64,000 nt of DNA from Lottia gigantea (GCF_000327385.1 NW_008709504.1:124001-188000), one strand, 5' to 3'; positions 11,290 through 23,686 are shown, counted from the stretch's first letter. Notes: generated by a model not told the origin, from the letters alone. A program made the numbers and translations.

Positions 11290-11375
11290 TAGCTATTTGG
11301 TTTTTAGGTTTATCAACTCGGCATGCCTTTCAGAGAGTCCACATAGCTAATACATGTAATGTTTATTTGGTATTT
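11290..11375 (+). repeat. Family A ~60-bp repeat
   Basis: It contains 'ctatttggtttttaggtttatcaactcggcatgcctttcagagagtccacatagctaat' in pieces that match the family consensus closely, then a second 'gtttatttggtatttat' linker. One full unit and part of a second are present. Confidence 0.75.
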
Positions 11376-11587
11376 ATAAAACATACCGCATTTCAGTCAG
11401 TTTATCAACCAAACATATTGTATACAATTATTATACGATGATCGAAGTTCTAAATATTTTGAGAACAATACTGATAAACTGATTGGTTGATAATATAGAA
11501 TGGCAGTCACTAAAAAAATCAATCAGATTGCATAAAATATATTCAATGGGAGAGATTGGCCAAGATGTCATAGAGGTGGTTTGTGTA

Positions 11588-11595
11588 TCACGTGA
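11588..11595. promoter_or_regulatory. TCACGTGA palindrome, third copy
   Basis: A third identical palindrome in the 3.2 kb upstream of the receptor start codon. The only other copy I found in the window is at 31866-31873. Confidence 0.22.
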
Positions 11596-12061
11596 TGCAC
11601 AACTTTGACAGTTGTAAAAGGTGGTTTGTCCTACCAATTGTCCTACTCAAGTCATGCATGTGTTCTATTTTTAGCATATCACGGCAATGCCGATTCTCCT
11701 ATTGCGATTGCATTTAGTTACGATCATCGAAGTTCTAAATATTCTAACACCCACCTTTCGCTAAATTTCTGTTATTTTTAATTAGCTTTGTCAAGCTTCC
11801 TGGAAAATGTCAGCGTGATAAAACACAGTGTTAAAATTCTATTACCTTCAACGCAGTCGCAAGAAAAGATTAAAAAGAAGTAAAATTGTTATAAATGGAA
11901 AAATCTCAAAAGAATTTTAAACGTAAAAAATAGAAGAAAAACTTGACGATCTTTAGGTGAAAATAGAATCATTACTCAGCACTTCCAAATCTTAATGTAT
12001 TGATAACAGTTCATCTCAGACACATGTTTCGGGTATAAATCCACATCAGGCGCATGGTTTA

Positions 12062-12690
12062 ATTGGATCAGACTAGCTGGTAGACAGAATCTCCGAGAAT
12101 CGAAGTTGTTATCCTTGTAAATTTAAAGCAAATGGAATTACCAGGGACCAGTTGGCAGAGAAAGTCCTCGAAAATCTAAGTTGTTATCCTTGTAAATTTA
12201 AAGCCAACGGAATTACCAAGGACCAGTTGGCAGACAGAGTCGTCGAGAATCTAAGTTGTTATCCTTGTAAATTTAAAGCCAACGGAATTACCAAGGACCA
12301 GATGGCAGACAGAGTCGTCAATAATCTAAGTTGTTATCCTAGTAAACCCAATAAAATTGCGAAGAATTTTGATCAGCTTGCAGATAGGATTCTCGAGAAC
12401 TTAAATTGTTTCTTGTAAGATCATTGCCAAGATTTTTGGTCAAAGATCAGCTGATAGCTAGAGATAGGATCCTCAAGAAGCTAAGTTGTTATCCTTGTAA
12501 AAATATCTGTCAAGATGTTTTACGAAAGACTAACTGGTAGACAGGATCCTCAAGCACCTAAATTGTTATCTTGTTTGCCAAGAGGTTTGGCCAAGGACTA
12601 ACCTGTAGAAAGTTGTTATTCTCATTAGATCATTGCTAAGAAGTTTGACAAAAGACCAGCTCAATGATCATTCAGAACTAAAGCTGTTCT
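12062..12690 (+). repeat. Family C 75-bp tandem array, ~8 units
   Basis: The words 'aagttgttatcc' or 'aaattgtt' start at 12103, 12178, 12253, 12328 and 12403, exactly 75 bp apart, then at 12483, 12560 and about 12610 with drift. Each unit also has 'aattaccaaggaccagttggcagac' in variants. Because 75 is a multiple of three, the strict part keeps one frame open from 12152 to 12418 with a 25-residue periodic peptide (core ITKDQLADRVVENLSCYPC). The later, degenerate units lose the frame. I found no start context, splice sites or matching protein family, so I call it a minisatellite with an incidental frame. Confidence 0.85.
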
Positions 12691-15185
12691 CCGTGTCAAA
12701 TTCGTTATCTATTCAAACTAAAGCAAGATATTAGGACGTAAAACTCTACTCTATTTCCACTCTTTGTACTGACATGGAAGATTGAAGTTTGACGGAAGTC
12801 CATGCTATTAAACAGTCCCAGCGTTAAGAGCTTGATTGACGGGTCTTGTTAATTCTATTAAAGTCAATTTCCGATGTTTCTCTACAAACTATTAAAACCA
12901 AGGCGGAATTCACGTCGCCGTGATGCTTCACAGTGGCACGGGTTATACAGGTCTTCATGGAGTTGGACTGAATCAACGTTTAATTAAAGCTGTGAGTGAA
13001 TGCAATGGGTGAGTGCATGGGAATTAAATGAATTAAACCAATGAATGGATGAATGAATGAAGAACGAACGAACAAACGAAAGAACTTACAGACGGACGAC
13101 GCACAAAATGACATCCCCTTTTCCGACACTTATTTGGTTAATGAAGGCACACAAATACAGTGGGCTCAATGACACAAGTTTATAGCAACTAGATCTCAGA
13201 TGCATTTTCAGCATAGCGTATATTAAATATCCTCGAATACTGTCGCTTATTTAATTCTGCATTTTCTAAAAGCAATCACCTTCAGCTTCATCAGTATACT
13301 GAACCTCAACTCTATAAGTCAAGAACTCAGGACAATTTGTAAGAAACCTAGCAGATGGACAATGACCTGACAAATATAATCTATTTACATCTAAACGATC
13401 TGGACATGCTTCTAAATTACTCTCTTTATTTCAGGGATTAAAATCAACCAAATTAAACTGGACATTGCATCCATAGAATGCCCATTGGTCTAATCAATGA
13501 ACCGGTCATGCCATGAGCCATTACTTCTGATTAATATTAGTTAGTTTTGAAATTAATTTGTACATATTAAAATGTAATGGAGTGTTACGTTCTAAGTTTC
13601 TGGTGTTTATTATATTAATGAATTAAATATCAAAAGAACCCTGAACCGTCATAAAGAGTGTCAAGGTGACACAAAAATCGTAAATATTGGAACTGGAATT
13701 CAGCGTTTTGTTAAATATCTTTGAACCATGAATAGAAGACGTATCCCCAGCTTGGGTTCTATAACACCAGCCTGGTCTAAGGAGATAAGATAAGATAAGG
13801 CAAAACGTTTCAAAACCTTCGCGGGGATTAATTGTCCGTTTCAATAAAACTTCTTTTCACAAAAAGTGTTCAGTTACTTATTGATAATTATGACACGACT
13901 AGTTCAGTAGAAAACAACAAAAACGTGTTGTGCAATTGTATTGTAGGTAGGACTGGGGGCTGGTTTCGTGTTCTAGAGCAATATTATCGATTTGTATTTT
14001 GTATGTGTGTTTTGATGAGTATTATGCACCCATATAATTATTATCTCCGCTCAGAGTTCGATAAGACTGTGTTTGAAGAAAACCAGCTCCGCCTTCAGAC
14101 CTGCGTTCTACAGCGCAGACAACTTTCAAACAGTTGTTTCGAAACGTTACAGAGAAATCTTATACGACTTATATTTTCTGACTCATGCTCTGATCAATAT
14201 AAGATGGCACTGAAGATGCAGTAAAACAACTCAATGGTCTAAAATCCAATATTCGACCGGGGAATTGTAATAATATAGTTCTTTATGGGCAATAACTTTA
14301 TCATAAACAATAATCCCTTATTAGGCATGACAAACACACGCAAAGACAGTAATCTCCACAAGCTAGTAACTTATGAATGCCTAACATTGCTATATGGTTA
14401 TTTATAGATATTCTATTGACGATAGAGACAAAGGGAACCATTTGACTTTTACTGTAACTGAGGAGTTATTCTCGAAAACTTAAGGCGGTCAATTACTAAA
14501 ATCAATTCAAAATTTCCGAAGAGTGGATTTTATCTTAAACTGGCAGATTAAGGTTTCGCCTTAGTTTCACTCTTGCCTGAAATGGTTAAAACATTAGCTC
14601 TGTAAGGTGGAAAACAGTAGGATGTAAAGCTCCCTTTCATTTGATTTTCAACACCCAATAAAGCCAATAATGGAACAAATAAGAGATTATCGAGTTAGCT
14701 TAGTTATTGTTTTAATATTCAGTAAGGCGTAACGTAACATTAGAAGCTGATTAGCGGCTCAATAAATAACTTCTACCTTCAAAACAAATCAAAGCTTAAC
14801 ACTGGGTTCAAGCACTGGAGTTGAACGCTGCAGCAAATGAGACTACTTTGTAGTATTTTCTGGTATATTACATCTTGTGCAGCTATTATCCGGTGGAATC
14901 ATGGATGATCAACGCTCCATATCGTTGTAACAATAGTTAATCAATTTAATGATGAGCTTGAGCTAATCTTGCAGCAATTACACCAACGTTTTCTGTTTTT
15001 CTATTTTGCTTTGTTGGATTTTTTGATGAATATAAAAAAACAGGGTTGTCGAGTTCATAAACCCCGATCACAGAGTGGCACCATTCTCACTACTGATACT
15101 TCAACACACTGCATGTGTATTCAAATTCTGATTTTCAAAAAAGCATTTCGTCATTTTTCTGGTATTTTTCTTGCCTTCAGTAAAA
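12691..15185. other. Non-coding stretch with SINE-end fragments
   Basis: Two short end-pieces are visible. One is reverse, at about 12730-12762 ('ggacgtaaaactctactc'). The other is forward, at about 13572-13625 ('aatggagtgttacgttctaa'). A GAAT/GAAC-type simple repeat lies at 13038-13085. The 130-codon frame at 13832-14224 is the longest non-repeat frame here. It has a short hydrophobic stretch and no domain I recognise. I do not call it a gene. Confidence 0.4.
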
Positions 15186-15460
15186 ACGTTTCGTAACGTT
15201 TTGATTCTGAAGCGTAAGGCGGTTATCTATTCCTCTGACGCTATAAAAAGACCAACACTAAACGCTTCGTAAAGTATTGCCCCGGGAACGTAAGGCTGTA
15301 CCATTAATCTTTAGTTACCTATTATTAATCTCAGGTCACTTCTGGGCCCCGCTTCGGTTATCGCAAGTATGTTTTTTTCTTAATATAATTTCATACTTAC
15401 GACCTTGAAACGCAAGCACAAAGCTGTAACATCGATTCCTAATCAGATTTGATCAAACTA
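15186..15460 (+). repeat. Degenerate local tandem repeat, ~100-130 bp period
   Basis: Three blocks contain 'cgtaaggcggttatctattcct', 'cgtaaggctgtaccattaat' and 'cgcaagcacaaagctgtaac', each preceded by a 'cgttt/cgctt/cgacctt' word. They are highly diverged and non-coding. Confidence 0.4.
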
Positions 15461-17872
15461 ATTAAAAGTACAGCTTTAATAGAAAGTTGTCTCTGTTAAA
15501 AGCTGATGTGACGTCGAGCTATCGGCACGGATTACCCGTAATTATAACATGATCAATAGATATTAGCAAGGCATTAGACTCATAAGTAATAAACAGCTTA
15601 AATACTCATATAGCCAGTCTGATACTAAGAGATGTGCAGGGAATATACCAATTCGTCAGTCTATTACGGATATGTTTAAGGAAAAAGTCCATTCTTCAGG
15701 ATTGATAAAAGTGAAATGAATCAAAAAAACAACTACATACAATGCAATATGAAAAAGAATATTCAGCGAAGCACATGTACAAAGCACTATATAATAAATG
15801 GCAAGGGTATAGGATTTTCTTGAATAACAGCCTCTCAGATCGTGACCATCAGTAAGGTACACAGGAACTAACGGAAACCCGAGCCACAGACCTCCTTGTT
15901 ATTCAGTGACGACTTAACGCCGATACCACAGTAGCCCAGCAGTCCAGATGACTAAAGTGAATGTATTAGTCGAGCCTCAGTACTTTTTGTTGGCCAGACT
16001 CCACTGATTGTCGTATTGACACCTTTATCGGAGTAACACCCACAGATATTAGCAAGACAATATGAAGTCAATCAAAGTGGCTCTACTAACTGTCCACAAG
16101 AAGGTACTGATGATAAATTGCAAGGTAATATAGATATGTCTAGACAACAGAGACTGATTGTGACAGGGTCATCATCACAAATCTTATCGATAGAGGTAAC
16201 AGGGACTGGGAAGAGATGCGATAATAGAATTAGGTCAGCGATCGGAAACACTGCCGACAATATATCATAACCGGAGCTTTCTAGATTCCGGTATCGTTGC
16301 GGGAGCTGACAATATATCATAACAACACCGTTATAGATACCATTTTCAATACTGGAACTGACAGATAAGTATAAGCCGTTAGTAGAGAAACAAAGCCACC
16401 CTATATTATCTACTAATCGGTCAATAATTGATTGAAATCTTTATCACAATAATTATCGTGATCCGAATTAGACGTGTACTGTTCATGATACAGATATCGT
16501 GGATGTGTCCGGATTATGTTTTATAACTGGCCGACTTTCTGACCAGAACACTTATTAGGACAAAAACTTTCTGATCATATTGGGACTAATAATTATTCTA
16601 TGACAGACGTCAGCTAGATGATGAACAGGAAATGATAGCCATGTTCTCGGGCAGTGCTTCTCAACAGAGGAGGTATTGGAAGACCATGGGTGTGGAGGAA
16701 GTGGAATCGTCGGACCGGGCAGGAAATGGAAAGTAAGGTGATCTACAACTATAATTGACATCATTCTCCATGGCCATACAGAAAATAAAGAACGAACATT
16801 TCGGCCCAAGAGTCTTCATATGTGAAGTATGATTTTATGTCCATTCATAGTATATCGGTGACTACATTTGTCAATAAAAATAGTTTCAAAATGATTGTGG
16901 AAAAGATCTGAAGAACTTTAAAAAAAACTTTGAAAAAAATGTAAAGCTGTTGAACAGATCCTCAGAAATGACGTAAATGTGTTAAGAGATATCAGGGAAT
17001 CTAACAATGTAACACGTTCACCCTCATCATATAGCACTAGCACAGGGTTAAAGTACCCTTCAAACAATGCTTGCACAGAAGTCGTTGTCTTGGGGGTTAA
17101 CCCGACAACTGTATCACGTGGCGAAGGAGCGCAAGATTAAATGAACGTTCCACAATTCTTGTCAGGCATTGGCTGCTCGAAGTCACTGTCGAGGTGGGGT
17201 TAAATACTCAAGATTGTCTTGACCTCGCCTAACAAATATAATCCCGAACGTTCCATAATTCGACAGCTTTTATTGCTCTCATCAAATAAAATCGTCAAAG
17301 TTTTTGTCTAATTCAGTCAGCAGAGAATCTTATTTAAACTTGGTTCGAGGGATAAAAAAATACAAAAAGACGAATTAATACAGCAGCACTCAGACAATTT
17401 CTTCGACACTCGACGAGGAAACACAGCTTCCAGAAACCCGATAATTTTCTTTGTCAACACTTAAAATATCGATAAAAAGACACTAGTTAGAAAATGAAAC
17501 GGAGTGATCATGTTTTAGGTTCACCAACTTCAATTAATGACCCAATCTGAATTTTATTTTCACTCTTTCTCTCGTGATATTGACTATTTTCCTATTTAAC
17601 ATCCGCTTTTAAAATTAGGTCAATGGTCGCCATGTCATCGAGCAATATAAACCAGAGTTCCACTGGTACCAATAAAGATGTATTAATAGGTCTTTGATGT
17701 TCAAACTGTTTCGATCTGTGATAATATCCGCAGATCCTGTCATTGAATTACTTTGTTAATTTGACACAATTCGTTCACGACAGAATGACAAAGCCAGGTG
17801 TCCGAGGAAAGAGAATGCTATTAAGAATATATTTTCGACACCCCGGGATCCCTTTCAGAAAGTATATGGCAT
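15461..17872. other. Non-coding stretch with a small direct duplication
   Basis: At 16257-16322 the word 'gacaatatatcataac' occurs twice about 51 bp apart. Otherwise no gene, RNA or element is recognised. Minus-strand frames at 15656-15862, 16072-16320 and 16555-16809 have no known domain. Confidence 0.4.
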
Positions 17873-18062
17873 CTTTGGTTTAGAAGTTGGTCAATTCGGC
17901 ATCCTTATGAGAGAGTTTCTGATGTTTAATTGTTATTAAGGTTTATCAACTCGGTATCCCTCCCAGAGGATCCACATAGCTAATAATGATCATTTGGTAT
18001 ATCTAGGTTGATCAACTTCCATTGAAGAGAGTCCATATAGCTGATAATGTTTATTTGATACA
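17873..18062 (+). repeat. Family A ~60-bp repeat, three tandem units
   Basis: Three head-to-tail units of about 60-65 bp follow the order 'gtcaactcggcatcc' + 'agagagtccacatagctaataatg' + 'ttatttggtat', each with its own substitutions. This is one of the longest family A sets. Confidence 0.8.
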
Positions 18063-20204
18063 CTAATTAAATTATTGGACATGTTGTATGGAGTATAACA
18101 TTATGAACAGTGTCTGTGTTGCTGTATAGCATGTTGACAAGATACTATTCTATTATACCATCCTCTTTTATATTAATTAAAGTTTCTATCGTCTTGTACT
18201 AACAGCATCAATAGTACTACTAAATTAAATAGATCTCTTTCATTTAACAACTAGTGACTGTATCCGATGCTACTTAATTCTTAGTCCGAAACTTGCCGAC
18301 TAGTAAAGATATTATCGACTTTGTCGTTGTTGGTAGATGATCAGCTAACTGATATCGCTGACTATGCTATCGATTTGTGTAGATTCGTGAAAAATTGACG
18401 ACTTTACTTTTTATGACCTCTGGTTCTTCCAGAAGGTTTTAAGGAGAAAATAGTAGAAGAGTGCAGTGCCCGTGAAGCCCTATGGCGTATCGATACAGTA
18501 GAATGAAGAATAAGCGAAATGGCTGGTCCTATCTGTATCACTGTCAGGGTTCAGTACGAGTCAGCAAGTTTCGGACTACCAGATAACATGTTATTAGAAT
18601 GGTCATTTAACCTTGGTATGTACGGACAAGTCGTCTATTTCATGCGGATCATTTGTCCGAGACATGACAAGGTCGGTGATGATATGGCTATCGTTCTGTG
18701 TATGAGATATTTTAATCAAATCATTGTATCATCAATAGCAGATTCCTGGCGGGAATTTACACTACTGCTGTTATTAATTAGGATGTATTGAGACGCTGAG
18801 TGATTTGGGAGGAGAGGGTTTTTCGAATAAAAAGAGATTTCCTGGACATCTGCAATGAAATACCATTTAATACTCAACAACAGTAGTATTAAATGCGTGA
18901 CATCATCTAAGCAATTTACGCCTTCAGAGATAGCGGTAATAACGGCCTTCTATGCTAAGAAAGATGCTCATCTGATCTTTATTTCTAGGAATAGACTAGC
19001 TATCTGTCTGCAGTAGATATAAATGTGCTCACCATTAATGATAAATGCACATTAATCATGGTACTGCTTTGGGATGTAATAATTGTCAATCCTATCCTTG
19101 TCCTTCGGTGTCTGAGAAAAACATGCCTCTAGATAATTGGTCTTAAAATCAAATAGCATAAATAATGGCGATTCATTTGAGTGACTCAATATGGTACCGC
19201 AATTTCATTTCGCACCAGAGCGTGATTTGCTTGATGTTGATGACAGCACAGGAAGTTTAAACCGAAATTGAAAGTAGAGATGTCAAACAATCTCTATATA
19301 TAGCGCCCTCTATCTCCAGCATCTCCTCATACTCCTGGAAGTCACGATAGGAAATTTCCGGAATATCAGACATCACGGTTTTCATCAGAGTGTATTCTCT
19401 AGACAACACGATCAGGACAATATTTAATATCACAATTCAAGACAATGGTCTAAATGATTATAACTTGGGCAACTCTGAACTACTTAAACGGGTACCTTCC
19501 AATTACGACCCAAATACTTTTGACTAACCAAGTCCGATAAATCTGGTAATAACCGCAGACTTGATATACGTTTGGAAACATGCCGATATACCATTCGTAT
19601 ATAAGATATCATGACCTTCTAGGTAGATTAACTATTAAGTGATTAAAAAGGTTTTCTAAACGTTTTATGGCGTGGATTTCGGTACTTTACATTTGAATTT
19701 ATAAACTGCAATTCCGTTAACATATTGACGTAGAATAGTTGCGAAATAGTCGGATGTAAATTGCCAACGTATTTAATTCATCTAAGCTCCTTAGCTCGAA
19801 CAATATTTTATGCAAGAGTTAATACATCCTAGAGAAATGATTAGTTTCCAAATTAATTTTAAAGCTGATATTTTTTAGTCGGTGAGCAACAAAAGATGCT
19901 GGGAAAATTATATGTGCTTAAGGGTTGTTGTAAAAACAAGACAGAAAGGGTATCGGGTATCAGGTATCTATTAATATCTAGTGGTATTTCTAAATATTAA
20001 TTATAGGCCTCAAGAACGATTTACTTTAGCCATATTATAAATAAACCCAATATTATAACAATGGTGGTTTTGAACAGAAACTAATTAATTTGGCTTTCAG
20101 CTAATATCCAGAAAAAATGGTTAGCAAATAAGGAAAAGAAATAATCAAATGTGTAATTATACTGTACCATCAGCAAATAACAACGCACTAAATATGCTAA
20201 CCCA
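18063..20204. other. No gene recognised
   Basis: AT-rich, apparently unique DNA. The 90-codon frame at 18519-18791 has no recognisable domain. No inverted repeats long enough to call an element were seen. Confidence 0.4.
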
Positions 20205-20465
20205 CATGTAACGTCAACTTATAGCGTCCACGCACGTGTAACGTCAACTTGTAACGTCAAATTACTTGTAACGTCAACCTATACATGTAAATCCTTTTGA
20301 AACGTCAACTTGTAACGTCAAACTACACGTAAATCCTTTTGAAACGTCAACTTGTAACGTCAACCTATATATAAACCCATTTAAAACGTCAACTTGTAAC
20401 GTCAACCTACATATAAACGCATTTGTAACGCCAACTTCTAGTGTCAACGTACTTCTTACATCAAC
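20205..20465 (+). repeat. AACGTCAACTTGTAACGTCAA minisatellite
   Basis: The array is built from 'aacgtcaacttgtaacgtca' (two half-units) followed by 'acctatatataaaccc.ttt' or 'actacacgtaaatcctttt'. The full period is about 60 bp with an internal ~15-bp sub-period. At least five full units are present. It appears only here in the window. Confidence 0.85.
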
Positions 20466-21837
20466 TTGTTCAGGTGATTCTATCTAAGCCACATGGTTAA
20501 GATCAGACGTTCGATTACCTGCGAAATGCCTTTAAATACCCATTGATTGATCGACTTATTCAAAGTCACCATACTTTCTAGGACATGCTGACCAGGATTA
20601 GAACCAACGACAAGGTTTCCTGGTTTAATGCGTTCAAATTCACATTGATTCCATCGAATCGGATCATACATTAGCCCAAAGGTAAATATTATTGAAACAC
20701 AAAGCAGTGATAGTGTATGATTTTCCGGGTAAGTTTGAGAGGATTATGACATTTAAAAATACCCACTGATTATCGCTCAATCAAACATGACATGCTTAGA
20801 ATCAAGACAAACACTGAGGATTAAAGATTCATAAAGTGGTACGGGTAATGACCGATGAACATGCTCTTTTTAATATACACCAGGGTGATGAGTACTGTCA
20901 TCTAGATATTGAACGCACTTCAGTATAATAATGAAATGATAAACGCTACTGGAACAAATGAATAGTGTTTACTCAAAGGTCCGCACTTTGAATAAATCAA
21001 GTTATAGACACGTATTTTCGTTAAGTTATTGACCGCCCCTCGACCACATGCTGATAAACCAACTGATGATATAAATATCTGAGTTAAATATTCATTAAAA
21101 GCACATAGCTTTAGAATCAACAAGATTTCAAGTGATATTGAGATGTAGAAATCAAAACTTACGGTGGTTATCTTTCAATCTCATCAATTTTAAGATAAAC
21201 AAACTCACCTGGAATATAAAATAAAGAAATGAATTAATTAATTAATACAATAAATTTGAAGAATACTAGGAAAGAAGTAATTTCCTGAAATGATGGTGTT
21301 GGTCAAATCGCTGGCTCGCATGAGTGTTGATGGTACGCTAGTGTCAGTTTAATCTTCAGTATGTAACGTTTCATATTGTGTGGTAATGCCAATATTAAAA
21401 TATTCCAAGAAAATCTGGCCAAATTTTTCATTTTTTTCCACTATCATCTTATAATTTGTTCTTAGTCTGGCCAAAATTCAGGAATAAGAACTAGGCCATA
21501 TTATATTTTAATTATTTCAGAAAATAATAAAAAAGATCCTGTCAGACCACAGGTTCAAATTGGTTCATAAACTATGATTAAATTTCTAATAAAATATTTA
21601 TTATGAGTCTAGAAAGCGAGAGAGAATTTCAGGAAAATCAGATTTAATTATAATAAACCCAGTGACTCAGTTAATATCAGAAGTTATGACGAGTTCCTTG
21701 TCCAGGGTCCACAGGAGTCGCAGTAGCTCGCTGAAGGGAAAAAACCAAGCAAGTAATATATCCGAAGGGCAATGGTGTATAGTATTCTGTTGGAGTAATT
21801 GTTCGGTTGTTAAAATTTTTGCAGGGGGACAATCCAC
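20466..21837. other. Non-coding stretch with a B-box-like word
   Basis: On the minus strand near 20596-20616 the sequence GGTTCTAATCC resembles a tRNA/SINE B box, but I could not find a matching A box or tail, so no SINE is called. The rest is AT-rich and featureless. 'aattaattaattaat' at 21233-21246 is a short simple repeat. Confidence 0.35.
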
Positions 21838-21887
21838 NNNNNNNNNNNNNNNNNNNNNNNNNNNNNNNNNNNNNNNNNNNNNNNNNN
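21838..21887. other. Assembly gap (50 N)
   Basis: Exactly 50 undetermined bases, a placeholder gap of unknown true length. Confidence 0.99.
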
Positions 21888-22010
21888 CCGAGGGGAAAGG
21901 GTTTAAATTTTTTTTTGGGGAAAATTTTTGGGTTTTAAAAATTTTTGGGGGGGGAAATTCCCCCCCCCCCCCCCCCCCCCCCCCCCCCGCCCTTGCCCCC
22001 TGTAGCTACG
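21888..22010. other. Low-complexity, probably low-quality sequence beside the gap
   Basis: Long alternating runs of G, A, T and then 29 uninterrupted C (21960-21988). The composition is unlike anything else in the window and ends abruptly at normal sequence. It reads like poor gap-edge sequence, not biology. Confidence 0.75.
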
Positions 22011-22497
22011 AGCCTGTCGAGTAATTACAATATAGATATTAATCAGAAGTCTATCTTTACCACTGGTGAGATAATTTACTGAAGATTCAGCTAATTATCG
22101 TCTTAGTTTACAATTTAAAACCACAATCGATAAGTTTATTATCTTTATTCTAACGGTTATTGGTTTTTCTCTAAGTTATTAAACACTACGATTATAATTA
22201 GATTTCACAGTAAACAACCAGAAATTATTTATAAAATGAGAGCGATTTGGAAAATTAATAAGCTCTACGCCTTTCTTTGTGCATCGTTTTGGTTGTTGAA
22301 ATTAAGTGCCTCTAAAAAGTCTAAAATGTGAAGAACTTTAGTGAAGGTGAGGTTGGCTTAGTTTTGACGCCCCTTCTCATTTCTTTATTATAAAAAACAG
22401 ACCCGACGATGCAATTCTACAGCTTTTAGAGATTTGTCTTAGTCGAAACGATTTCACATTTAATGGTAAAACATATTTACAAACTTCAGGGACAGCA

Positions 22498-23328
22498 ATG
22501 GGCAAACGATTCGCCCCTTCGTACGCAAACCTTTTCATGGCAGAGTGGGAACGTGAGGTGTTGCCCCTCTGTCCATTTGACCCACTTTTTTACGGACGCT
22601 TTTTGGATGACATTTTTATGGTTTGGACTTATTCTATCGAACAGTTTTGGGAATTCTTTGAAATTCTCAACAACCACCATCCTTCTATCCAACTAACCAC
22701 ACACGTGAGTAACCAAAGCATAGACTTTCTCGATACGACTATCTTTAAGGGAGATTCCATAGCAGAAACAAATAAACTGGATATTAAAGTGTATTTCAAA
22801 GAAACTGATACTCATCAACTCTTGCTCCTTTCACCCAAAACATACAAGTCACAAGTTTTACAATTTCATCGAATTTGTACAAGATCTTCTGATTTCAACC
22901 AAGCCTGTACGATTGTTTTCTCAAAACTGAAAGAGCGTGGGTACTCTAAACGATTTTTACGAAACATAAAAAATTCCACCTTAGCACAAATAGCAGCTAA
23001 AAACAGACTTTATGCCGAAGTACCTCCAGGTTTAAGAAGTGCTCCATGTTTGTCCAGTAGATGCAAAACATGTCCCTTTATATCAGAAACTCATTATTTT
23101 GTAAGCAACTCTACGAATAAAAGGTACCCGATCCAGGAACATCTAACATGTGAACATTCGAATGTAATATATTTAATTTCATGCAAGAAATGCCCCAAAC
23201 AATATGTAGGAGAAACTAAGAATAATTTACGAACTCGCTTTAATGCTCATAGGTCAGACATCAAATTAAAGAAAGACAAGCCTGTTTCTAATCATTTCAA
23301 CCTCGACGACCATTCGATCTCGCCCTAA
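22498..23328 (+). pseudogene. Penelope-like RT/GIY-YIG coding remnant
   Basis: A 276-codon open stretch. Residues 1-17 match the Penelope RT signature MGKRFAPSYANLFM. FLDD at 35-38 is the metal-binding catalytic motif of the RT palm. A cysteine-rich segment lies near 180-190 (CLSSRCKTC). From about 221 a GIY-YIG endonuclease is recognisable by VIYLISC, QYVGETKN, RTRFNAH and the spacing between them. In working relatives RT and endonuclease copy the element by target-primed reverse transcription. The methionine here lies inside the RT domain, so it is not the true start. Confidence 0.88.
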
Positions 23329-23354
23329 TCCCAATTGAGCGTATAGAAATTGAC

Positions 23355-23651
23355 TTGCCCGAAGATGAAACTACCAAATTCCGTCAATCTAGGGAAGCCC
23401 ATTGGATTGAGACATTGAATACAGCAAGACCTATAGGACTAAATATTCATCATAATGTAGGCAAAGCACCCTTTGTTGTCCCATTTAATACTACCAGCAA
23501 TCGAGCAAGCAAGATAGTTCATGCCCACTATAAGAGCCCTCAAGAGAAATTCCCCCATGTCTATAAGCAGAAAATGATAGTTGCATATTCAAAAAATAAG
23601 AACGTAAATGATAATATTGTTCATAGTAAACTAAAAACAATCAGTACATAA
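23355..23651 (+). pseudogene. Penelope-like carboxy-terminal remnant
   Basis: A 98-codon open stretch with the carboxy-terminal motif of Penelope-like proteins (REAHWIETLNTARPIGLN). It lies directly after the GIY-YIG remnant and before the 3' untranslated region. It belongs to the same broken element as the preceding entry. Confidence 0.8.
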
Positions 23652-23669
23652 CAGATACTATACTTCTCG

Positions 23670-23686
23670 TCCATCGGGCGAGTTAT
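23670..23686 (+). other. Short hairpin in the Penelope-like 3' region
   Basis: CTCGTCCATCGGGCGAG folds into a 7-bp stem with a 3-base loop. The 36.6-kb copy has the same hairpin with two changes, and in the 44.8-kb copy this patch is replaced by unrelated bases. It could be a recognition element for the reverse transcriptase. That role is inference. Confidence 0.45.

Noticed and set aside
12152-12418. 88-codon periodic open frame as a repeat-protein gene
   Set aside because: It coincides exactly with a 75-bp minisatellite whose other copies are degenerate or frame-broken. Kept only as a finding to test.
13832-14224. 130-codon open frame, longest non-repeat frame outside the receptor exon and the retroelement
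   Set aside because: No recognisable domain, no family-like motifs and no convincing splice or start context. Frames of this size are expected by chance in 64 kb.
20596-20640. Second tRNA-derived SINE suggested by GGTTCTAATCC
   Set aside because: Only a B-box-like word is present; no A box at the right distance and no tail.
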